Of a stretch of DNA of 64,000 nt, positions 1 to 9,456 are shown in pieces (within the stretch, counting starts at the first letter, position 1; every line of letters starts with the position of its first letter). The position numbers and the translations under genes were made by a program. The notes under the pieces are model-generated. The model made no database searches and was not told the origin of the DNA. It was given only the letters and a program-made list of their open reading frames with translations. Source of the stretch: Gigaspora margarita. Lineage: Eukaryota > Glomeromycota > Glomeromycetes > Diversisporales > Gigasporaceae. The stretch is from contig WTPW01002441.1 of assembly GCA_009809945.1 (NCBI GenBank), positions 25,465 to 89,464 of the forward strand, given 5' to 3'.

Positions 1-2036
1 TTTCTCCGAATGGTAGCAATGGAGGAACAATTACATTTGGAGGAGTAGATTCAAGTTATATCGCAGGTTAGTAACAAATTTTATTAATTATAAGATTTGA
101 TCCTGCAATTTATGATCATGCTTTATAAGTCATGATTGGCCAACTGATTTTTAAATTCGAAAATGTTGTACTTTCGTAACAAAGTACAAAAATAAAAAAA
201 AACCAAGATCATAAGGTTTACATGATTATAAATGCAAACTTTTCTACTACTTTACAAATAGGCTAGTCACGACAAAAAAAAGTCCAAATCACGCGATCAG
301 TGGTCACTTCCGGCCTCTTTAACGTAGTCCGATAAATCATATGTTACATAAAAATTCCATATCAATTCTTAATAAATATTAAGAATTAATTATATCGAAT
401 TTTTGTGTACCATATGATTTATCGGATACGCCAGAGAGGCCGGAAGTGAACGTTGATGCGTGATCTGGATGTTCTTGGCATGACTACTTAACTGAGTAGA
501 GCAAAAATAATCAAAATTTTATAGAAAAATAAACAATAAAAGATTAACAATGAAACTATCAGTAAAAATATAATTAGTTATTATATTATAATTTGTTAAT
601 TTTAAATTGTTATATATTTAATAAATAAAAATATAGGAGACATAGCATATTATCCACTTCTTCCTTTCACAGAAACAGATCAGCAAATTCAGTTTTCTGT
701 TACTAATATATATGTAGATGGTTTACCACTTGACATTAATGGTACTGTTTCACTTAATAGTGAAATTTCAAACATTCAATTTGATGATGACACTGCCAAC
801 CTAATTTTAAGTTTTTTACCTGGAGGGAAATTTTCTAACGGAACAGGAACGATAAATTGTCCTATTCCTACTTTTGTTGATCTTTCTTTTGAATTTAATG
901 ATCAAGCTAACCAAAAGTGGAAACTACCACCATATGCAATCGCTGATAACTCTGTTGGTACAAATATTTGTAACACTACAATTACTGGTGGCGCTATTGG
1001 CACTTGGGTATTTGGAAGTGCTTTTATTACGGTAATTTATAGCATGATATTTACATTTTGACTATAATTACATATTTATTAAATAATTTAAATTATTCAT
1101 TTCATTAATAAAAGAATTTTTATATGGTCTTCGATCAAGCAAAATCGCAATTTGGTATTGCTAAAAGAACAGATATTAATTACGGTAACATTCTGGTGTG
1201 TAATTAATGTTATAGATGATCATGAACTTGGACGATGGTTCTTTATGTACGATTTTTAAAATTTTTTAAGGCCTTTTTTGTCAGCTTTTTTTTTTTTTTT
1301 TTTTTTTTAAATATAATATTAGCATTCCTATCTGATTTTTTTTTTTTAAATAATTTATGTTTAGACACCCAATATAGCTGTCCAACTACCTGATATAAAG
1401 GGTGCCAAAGTGCAATGCTTGATTATATATCGAATAATTGATGGACAAGATGGTGGTTATAATGTATTTTTGGTAGACAAAGGTCCTTCGGAATTTTTCA
1501 TTCTAGGCAATTATTTGGCAACAGAATACCATGAATATAAAATTGACTTTTATTCAAATGTACCTTTTGATAATTACACTTGGTGTTGGGGATATCACTT
1601 AACTCATACTCCTGTTTACCGGGCGAATATCACATCTAATCCATGGCAGATTAGTTTAAGTGATTATTCCGTATGTATTTGTTTTACAGTACTTTATATG
1701 ATAATATAAACCTTTTCTTATAACTTTTTTCGAATAATTTGTGTTTTGCAGGTTCGTATAAAAGTTAAAGCTCCCAATCCATCAACCTGTTTAGCTCTTA
1801 TATCTATATATGAATATAGTCCTTATGTTACAAGACATGATGTTTCAATAGATTTTTCTAATTTAGATCCATCTGGGTATTATGTCTTACCGGACCCAAT
1901 TCGGGCATATACAGGTGCTATTCATCATGTTGTTTCTTTCAAAGATAGTAATGGTGATTCTGGATGTCAGAATCCAGTTGCGACTTCACAGACTTTCGTG
2001 ACAGATCTTGAAGAAGATCCTATGGCAATAGGGTAA
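1..2036 (+). CDS. Pepsin-like (A1) aspartic protease homologue, 5' partial, with a C-terminal extension
   Basis: Spliced model: exons <1-66, 637-1031, 1115-1195, 1365-1670 and 1752-2036. All introns are GT-AG (570, 83, 169 and 81 bases) and the reading frame is kept across each. The start lies outside the window. The first exon reads GGTITFGGVDSSYIAG and exon 2 continues GDIAYYPLLPF, the usual lead into the second lobe of A1 peptidases. The end of exon 2 and exon 3 (TWVFGSAFIT, then FYMVFDQAKSQFGIAKR) match the conserved C-terminal strands. Exons 4 and 5 add about 197 residues that I do not recognise, with cysteines at intervals. Signal and first lobe are not visible. The D-T/S-G motif of the second lobe is not found; residues SLNSEISN stand where it is expected, so the protein may not cut peptides. 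Without splicing at 1196 the protein would stop at 1205-1207, so exons 4-5 could instead belong to a separate gene. Confidence 0.7.
264..486. repeat. Foldback (MITE-like) hairpin inside intron 1 of the protease homologue
   Basis: The left part (ends near TAGTCACGAC) and the reverse complement of the right part (TAGTCATGCC) match along roughly 100 bases, including CACTTCCGGCCTCT and CCGATAAATCATATG. The tip is a palindrome at about 364-387. It fills much of the 570-base intron and contains no reading frame. No target duplication could be read. Confidence 0.7.
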
Positions 2037-2344
2037 TAGGATTTAATTAAAAACAAATCAATAGATATACATATATATAATTTTTTTACGTAGCATTTAT
2101 ATATTGTAATTAGATATTGGAATCTTTTTTTTTTTTTTTATTAACAAATTATTTTTAATTAATTTAGCGTCATTAATATTTTACTTTAATATATATCAAT
2201 AATTTTTGTTAACTACATCATACAATTTGGCTCAGAATTATAATTAATTTTTTTTTAAATTAATAGTTAAATATAATTTTTATAAATTTAAAAAAAATTT
2301 ACTTCAACTATAGTTACAATTAATTTATTTTTTATATAAAACTT

Positions 2345-2935
2345 TTTAAAATTTAATTTCAAAACACCTTATCGCTGATGCAAGAGCTGGTAGTATTGTT
2401 TCTCGTCATTTTCCAATTTAAGTCTATAATCAATTGACATGTATTGCTTCTCAATTTTCACCGAATGAGAAATGGCTTAGGTCATCGTGAAGACCAATAT
2501 CCTGGATATTATGTCCGGGAATGTTTGACGTAGTATATTTGGGAATCGATCGTAGGGCACTGGATGTACTTGGTTGTCGTCGAAATAAGTGTAGTCATCA
2601 ATTTGTAGTCGATAGAATCAATTTATGGTCAAATAAATTAATGTATATTTTAAATTTTAATTTCAAAATACCTTACCGCAGATGCAAGAACTAGTTAGTA
2701 ATAGTTCCTTGTCATTTTCCAATTTAAGTCTATAATCAATTGACATATATCGCTTCTCGATTTCACCGAATGAGAAATAGCTTAGGTCATGGTGAAGAGC
2801 AATACCTCATGTATTATGTCCGGGAATGTTTGACGTTTTAGATTTGGGAATCAATCGTAGGGGCAGGTGATGTACTTGGTTGTCGCCAAAATAAATGTAG
2901 CCTTCAATTTGTGGTCAAATGGATTAATGTATATA
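2345..2935. repeat. Two tandem copies of a ~300-bp unit
   Basis: About 2345-2640 and 2645-2935 align along their whole length. Shared blocks include TCATTTTCCAATTTAAGTC, TATTATGTCCGGGAATGTTT and GATGTACTTGGTTGTCG. No open frame spans either copy. This may be a solo LTR or other retroelement remnant, but I see no definite termini. Confidence 0.7.
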
Positions 2936-2936
2936 T

Positions 2937-3934
2937 AGAAAAGGTGAAATAGTAAGCGATAATATTCTCTTTCTCATTAACAATAAAAATCGTAATAAAG
3001 AAAATATTTATCCAACTAATAGATTATTGACCGTCGTTCCTTTGAGACCCGTTAGTGCACTTTCCAAAGGTGGTAACGAAGTGATCCGAGTCGTATTAAG
3101 GTCACCTACGCAAAGTTTCGTCGGTGATCCCGAAATATATTTGATTATGAGCTAGATTCGCAGTAAGAAAGGCCCTATTGCGAACACATACGACAATTCT
3201 TAATACTGATTTATAGATTGCAAGATTAATGATAGCAATAATTACGTGTTCATTAATGTTTTTTTTTATTTTTTATTCACCATATTTTATCGACCTTCAT
3301 AAAAGGAATTTAATAGATGGAAATTGGTATATCTAGTTTATGCTTAGTAATATTAAATTTTTTTAAAAAATCAGACTTTTAGTGTAAACAAAAAGTTCAA
3401 ATAATGGGTGGTTAATACTTTGGTAATTTTTCGTATCGGTATAACAGAAAAACTAAACAGGATGTAAGTTTACTATATTGAAAATTTTTTATGAAATAAA
3501 ATACACTGTACATTAAACAATCGAACACGGGACCGAAAAACGAATTGGTGGTACTAAGTCTTGCTTTACATGGTTCTAATTGCGTTACTAAAATATACAT
3601 TAATGAATAAATTCATTTAATTATGCAAATTTAGCTTGATTTATATTTAGAGAACATACAATTAATGCAAGACGTTTTTCAGAAAATACTAATATATTAC
3701 AAAAAATAAAATAAATAAACAAATAAATACATTAATTAATTATCATATTATTAAGTTATTAAATTATTAAATTGTAAGAATTAATTGATTATAATCAAAT
3801 CATAAGAATAAATTCATTTATAATGTCATAATTTAATGTCAACTATCTTAAAATTTTAAATTGAAAAATGAATACAAATCAAATATATAAACTATAATAT
3901 CTCAAATCATTAAATTAGATATTCGAATATTCAA
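2937..3934. other. Intergenic stretch with no recognised gene
   Basis: Positions 3000-3200 are less AT-rich than their surroundings (for example around TGAGACCCGTTAGTGCAC) but hold no convincing open frame. The rest is low-complexity A/T leading to the 3' end of the ML gene. The 62-codon frame at 3412-3600 shows no family features. Confidence 0.5.
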
Positions 3935-4609
3935 TTAATATAAGGAAAAATTTTTGACCTGACCAAATCCACCAAATCTACCAGAGTCAATATTCACTGA
4001 ATTGAATTTATATCCGAAAGTATTGTTGTTGATCGAAACAAATTTATACTTGTCCCCACCAATATTACTGGTATTACTGAATGTTTTTTGTCCCAATAAA
4101 AAAGAATGTGGCAATGAGGAAAGATTTTTAATATCATTAATATCATGAGAATCCTGATTATTATAACGAAAGTCAGCGTATATACAGCCTAAGAAGGGAA
4201 ATACGGTTTTATCCAAAGTTATATAAACAATGTCAAATAGAGCAACATCAAACGTCTGATCTAGATTTGTGCTTAAAGATATTGTGATGCCGTCTCCAAT
4301 CGGATCTTGACATTTGAGTTCATTTTCGCCTCCACAAAGAAAATATGCAAAATGATAATATACTATAGATGACCCATCAGGAAGAAATTTAAAAAAATAG
4401 AGGCCAAAAACATCAAATGGAAGTATCGAATTTGCAATACTTCCAGAAATGTTGGCAGCTAAATTGCCTACGACAGGTGGGTCAGGATTTAATGTCACAG
4501 TAAGTGCAGGTATATCTTGATTATTATAAGAGCAAGTTTCCCACTTGGTTGCATTAATCACTGATAAAGTGACAAGTAAAATAAATGCAAATGTAAGATT
4601 TCGATTCAT
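3935..4609 (-). CDS. Secreted ML (MD-2-related lipid-recognition) domain protein
   Basis: Single-exon frame of 224 residues. Residues 1-20 form a signal peptide (MNRNLTFAFILLVTLSVINA, cleaved after NA). The ML-type core follows: a first Cys in ETCSYNN, then LTVTLNPDPPVVGN, a Cys pair in FLCGGENELKC, GDGITISLS, and a last Cys in FPFLGCIYADF near residue 140. ML proteins bind lipids such as sterols or phosphatidylglycerol/phosphatidylinositol, usually outside the cell or in the secretory pathway. The family is normally about 150 residues; here some 75 extra residues, rich in Asn, Ser and Gly and ending GGFGQVKNFSLY, follow the core. The start is fixed by the signal peptide. Substrate is unknown. 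The C-terminal extension is unlike the core family. Confidence 0.75.
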   Translation of the reverse strand: MNRNLTFAFILLVTLSVINATKWETCSYNNQDIPALTVTLNPDPPVVGNLAANISGSIANSILPFDVFGLYFFKFLPDGSSIVYYHFAYFLCGGENELKCQDPIGDGITISLSTNLDQTFDVALFDIVYITLDKTVFPFLGCIYADFRYNNQDSHDINDIKNLSSLPHSFLLGQKTFSNTSNIGGDKYKFVSINNNTFGYKFNSVNIDSGRFGGFGQVKNFSLY

Positions 4610-4869
4610 GATACCTTTAGTATATTTGTTGAAAAGTTGATTGTTCTAAAATTTTCTTTTCAAGATTAATTTTCAAAGCAAATTAATATATTTGAAATAA
4701 TAAAATAAATTACTAAAACTTGTGCAACAAAACAAATGTATAAAAACTTAATAAAAAATTTTTCAGCATAAAATTTCTATTTATTTTATGTATTTTGAAA
4801 GTTGAATATACAGAGAATATTTAATATTAAGATACTTTCACAGAAAACGATATATCTATGGTTGACGAT

Positions 4870-4985
4870 TAATTTAAAGAGCATCCTCAATGAATTCAAC
4901 AAGGAATTTGATTTGTCAGTATGTATGATCAAACTGGATAATCAGATTCCTTTTTGAATTCATTAAAAGAGGTATGTTAAATTTG
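4870..4985. repeat. Short inverted-repeat element
   Basis: TGAATTCAACAAGGAATTTG and the reverse complement of the right arm (TGAATTCAAAAAGGAATCTG) pair, with less perfect pairing extending outwards to TTTAAAGAG / CTCTTTTAA. It lies upstream of the ML gene. No coding potential. Confidence 0.55.
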
Positions 4986-6882
4986 ATCGATTTTAATTAT
5001 TATGAAATTCCTTAATGTAATGTATTCTTAAATTATATCCGACGGGTGAACCCGCGTACTTGCGTGCTTATCATGGTGATCTATTCAGATGAGACCATAT
5101 ATTATTGGGGTGTCACACGGACTAATTAACCAAAACTATCTCCGATAACTATGTAATTTATCATATTGCAGTAAAATTAAAATAAATGATCGAATGTTTA
5201 CTTAATTATAAAGAAAAGCGTAAAATTCTAAAGGAATCACGTAATATTGCACTTATTTTTCTAATTTTTTTTTAATTGAAAACTGTTCGTCGGAAATGTT
5301 TCAAAGTAGCTATGTTAGATTTTTCGCTAAGTTCTAATTAAGTTTCAATTTATATGTTTAATATAAATTTTTTCATCCTAATTAATGAATTTTCAAGTAT
5401 TCTATAATGTGAATGTTCAAAACCACATATTAATAGAAAATATAAAAACATAGCTTTATTCTTTGACTTTATATAAATAACTGATGAAAATTCAGGGCGA
5501 TTGCACGCCTATATTAAGTTGATACATTTTAAAATAACTAAAATCGTTTATCATATGAATTAATAAAATCCGATTTGCTTTGTGTAACATAAAAATCTGC
5601 AATGTGATAAATCACATAATTATCGGACAATATATTATGCGGTAAATCAGTACGTACAGTACGTACACACTTTTATGTCACATGAATGTGAAAATAACAG
5701 CATAAATTTCCAAGAACTAATTTTGGTGATTGGTTTCCTTATACGTCATAATTTTGGAGATCGGGCTAACCAATATTCTTTTGGCAGCTAGAGTTATCCT
5801 GGCCATTATTCAAACAATGTCCCTAGGCATTTATACAGTTTATTATCCGTTCCTGGTTTAGCGCGACTGCGTCGCGCAGCTACTTATTTGTTAATAATAC
5901 ATAAATTATTCATGAAATTTATGAATTAATGTTGCTCAATCCGATTTTACCGCCAATACCGTCCGTGTGAAAATTGTTCTTGATGCAGGCAGTCAATTCC
6001 GCAATAGTCACACCCGTATTTGTCATTACATTGCTATAGTCACCATGATTTTTTTATCTAATCAAATATAATTAATGTAAATAACATTTTATAATTTAGT
6101 ACTTATTTTTTCGGATAAATAATTATTTTCATTGTATTATATCGTATGTACAAAAATTATTTAGTTTATTAATAGTATTTTAACAATTAAATTTTAATAA
6201 ATGATATACGTCAATACTGTGACTAATAACTTCATATATTTACATAACCTATTAATCCTCAAATATTTTTGTATTGATATTAATAAATTTTATAAAAAAT
6301 AAAAATCTAAAATTTTAATATTTTTTTTCTCACAAATCATCATGTATCGTTAATATAAAATTTTTAGTTTGCGAAAGTTATATAAGTCAAAAAAAAAAGG
6401 CACCCTAAGTTATCGAAATTTACTGTGTAAAAGAAAATAGTCTTTTGTGCGAATTACTTTCATTATTAAGTATCAATGTAGTTTATAACTAGGATACAAT
6501 GAATAATTATGACACTACTTATATATTATATTAGCTACAATTAATTTTGTAACAAAATATCAAGCAAAGAAAATCATACAATTATACAACATGTCGAAAT
6601 GAAAGTTATTAAGAAAAAATAGTTTGTAGTTATTAAGAAGCAATAATTTGTAGTCGCTAACAATAAAAATTTTATGAAGTAATTTTTTACATACCAAATA
6701 ATTAAACAAAGAACAAGAAAAAAATATTGAAGGTTAAATCAATCTACTAGTTTAAATATATTTTTATTATTTTATGTAGTAAATCCTACTAATCATATGT
6801 AGTGTAGCTAAAAACTAATTTATAATAATCACAATTTGCTAATTTAGTTAACTTTAATGCACAATTAGGAACAACTTCTAAT
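4986..6882. other. Intergenic stretch between the ML and BTB-BACK-TPR genes
   Basis: No open frame with family features. It holds a GC-rich patch at 5041-5110 (ACGGGTGAACCCGCGT folds on itself), a GTACGTAC repeat near 5651-5670, a GC hairpin at 5861-5877, and long A/T runs. The last ~250 bases form the 3' flank of the TPR gene. Confidence 0.5.
5861..5877. repeat. Perfect GC-rich hairpin
   Basis: GCGCGAC-TGC-GTCGCGC: seven perfect G/C-rich pairs round a three-base loop in otherwise AT-rich DNA. It resembles the longer hairpin at 58082-58109. Confidence 0.7.
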
Positions 6883-9456
6883 TTACAATAAATCATACAA
6901 TAAACGGTCAGTTATTTGACGTTGATTCTGTACCCACATATCATTTGGGTTAATTTCTAATGATCTATCTAAATCCGCAAACGATTCTATATAATTTCCC
7001 ATCAAGCGGTGAGTTACGCCACGAAAAGCTAGTGCATTTTCATTATTCGGGTCCATTTCTAATGATTTATTTAAATCTACAAGTGATGCATCATATCTAT
7101 CCATCAGACGATAAGTGTCTCCACGAGTACTTAGCACAAATGCATCATCTGGTTTAATTTCCAATGATTTAGTTAAATCTATAAGTGACTCTTCATGTCT
7201 TCCCATCATACGATAAGTGTCTCCACGAATAGTTAATGCAAATATATCATAACAAGTGATTCTTCATATTTTTCCATCATTTGGTAGGTTTTTCCACGAT
7301 ATCTTAATGCAAATGCATCATTTTGTTTAATTTCTAAAGATTTATTTAAATCTACAAGTGATTCATCATATCTGCCCATGTCACAGTAAAGAGCTCCACG
7401 ACTTTTTAATGCAAATACATCATCTGGTTTAATTTCTAATGATTGAGTTAAATCTGTGAATGATTCTTCATATTTTCTCAAAATTCGGTAGGTGTTTCCA
7501 CGATAATTTAAAGCAATTACATTGTTTGGTTCAATTTCTAAAGATTTATTTAAATCTACGAGTGATTCCTTATCTTTGTACATATAATAATAAGTTCTTC
7601 CACGATACTTTAATGCAAATGCATTATCTGGTTCAATTTCTAACACTTTAGTTAGATCTGAGAGTGATTCTTTATATCTCTTCATCTCAAGATAAATTAC
7701 CCCACGATTTGTCAATACAAATGTATTGTTTGGTTCAATTTCTAGTGATTTAGTTAAATCTATAAGTGATTCTTCATATCTTCCCATCATACGATAAGTG
7801 TCTCCACGAGTACTTAATGCAAATATCTCATTTGGTTCAATTTCTATTGATTTATTTAAATCTACAAGTGATTCCTCATATTTTTCCATCATAAGATAGG
7901 TTTTTCCACGATACCTTAATGCAAATGCATCATTTTGCTTAATTTCTAAAGATTCATTTAAATCTACAAGTGATTCGTCGTACCTGCCTATGTCACAGTA
8001 AAGAGCCCCACGACTTTTTAATGCAAATGCATCATCTGGTTCAATTTCTAATGATTTATTTAAATCTGCGAATGATTCTTCATATTTTCCCAAAATACGG
8101 TAAATATTTCCGCGATAATTTAAAGCAATTGTATTGTTTGGTTCAATATCTAAAGATTTATTTAAATCAACGAGCGATTCCTCGTCTCTGTACATACAAT
8201 AATAAGCACTTCCACGATACTTTAATGCAAATGCATTATCTGGTTCAATTTCTAACACTTTAGTTAGATCTGAAAGTGATTCTTTATATCTCTTCATCTC
8301 AAGATAAGTTACTCCACGATTTTTCAATGCAAATGCATTATTTGGCTCAATTTCTAGTGATTTAGTTAAGTCTATAAGTGACTCTTCATATTTACCCATA
8401 ATCCGATAAGTTTCACCACTTTTTCTTAGTTCTGCTGCTTTATTTGATTCAATTTCCGATAAATTATTATTAGCAATAGAGATAATATCTCGTGAAGGTA
8501 GCGTTTTAGATAAATTAGTACGAGGAGGTAAAACATGAGAATTAATAACCTTATTTGGAGCTATAAATTTTAACATGATATCATTCCACAAAGTAGATCA
8601 AGGATTTTTTGATATGGCAGAACTTTTTCCATAATATCTTCGCCAGAGATTTGGAAATATCGAATTAAAGGAAGGCAATCTTGAAGTGAATTTTTCAAAG
8701 CTAAAAAGTGTTCATCGGACCATTGATCAAGATTAGAAGGTAAAAGATGATTTTGAGCAATTCCCCATTTAATTGTATAATCCCAAATTTTTCCTTCATC
8801 AATTTGTAAATTATCAAGTTTTAAGATAAAAACTAAGATAGTTTCTGAAAGCTTAAGAAATTCATCTGAATCAAAAATAATATTTGGATGTTTAGCAATA
8901 ATATTTGCACAAAATTGTTGCAAATCCATTAAATTATTATCCTTAAAACTAGCGTTAAAATGCGAGAAAAGTTAAGACGTAACCAGGAAGCATTATTCTC
9001 GAGCAAAAATAACTGGATGTACTTAATCAATTCTTCAAGACCAAATTCATTAGAAGCAATTAAAAGTTCAAAAATAGCTGAAACATTGATATCTTTTAAC
9101 GAAATGGTGCCATCATAAATATATCTATTTACAATATAAATTTATTAATACTTTAAGATCCAATTTATTGTAAATATCATATATGTATTACATTTTTACA
9201 CTTACTTGACGATAATTTCGAATACTTCAACAGAAATATTATTTTGCTTTATTATTTTCTCTTTTTTTCCATTATAAGTGATCGCACTTAATTTATTTTT
9301 AAAATATGAGCATCGAGAATTTAGGATAATAGAATGCAATTTAAATGCATGAATTTTTGGTGCTTGACCAACTTCAATAATAACATTGTATTCGTCACTA
9401 CTTTTAAGAAGTTCATTTAAATTATTAGAAAGTTTCTCTAAAAATTTGGCTGCCAT
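6883..9456 (-). pseudogene. BTB-BACK-TPR protein gene with three frame breaks
   Basis: Start at 9456 gives MAAKFLEKLSNNLNELLKS, the usual N-terminus of this BTB family; earlier ATGs in the same frame add unrelated residues. Exon 1 (9206-9456) encodes the BTB core (YNVIIEV, KIHAFKLHSIILNSRC, ISVEVFEIIVK). An 81-base GT-AG intron (9125-9205) restores the frame exactly (K-YIYDGTISLKDINV). The BACK domain follows (DLQQFC, IWDYTIKWGIAQN, CLPLIRYFQI), then LPPR and LPSRDIIS, then about 16 TPRs to the stop at 6883. BTB-BACK proteins commonly act as cullin-3 adaptors; TPRs bind other proteins. The frame breaks lie near 8950-8965 (FSRIL/ASFKD), near 8590 (KILD/LWND) and near 7245 (EESLV/DIFAL, a net 31-base loss inside one TPR). 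They are inactivating mutations or assembly errors; the remaining reading is well preserved, so decay would be recent. Confidence 0.8.
7211..8403 (-). repeat. Tandem duplication of a six-TPR block (612-bp period)
   Basis: The anchor CGATAAGT occurs at 7211, 7792 and 8404. The second interval is exactly 612 bases (6 x 34 codons); the first is 581, the difference being the 31-base deletion. The two protein blocks match repeat by repeat: each has YLEMKRYKESLSDL, then a Tyr-rich YYxMYxD repeat, YRILxKYEESF, ALYCDxGRYDESL and MMEKYEESLV in the same order. Individual TPRs within a block differ much more. The unit duplicated was therefore six repeats at once. Confidence 0.9.

Noticed and set aside
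1205-1207. TAA as the true end of the protease homologue
   Set aside because: A phase-fitting GTGTGT donor at 1196 and TTTAG acceptor at 1364 allow read-through into two further open exons; kept as the alternative.
7460-8263. Plus-strand open frames over the TPR region (also 6960-7157)
   Set aside because: They are mirror images of the minus-strand TPR codons and repeat with the same period.
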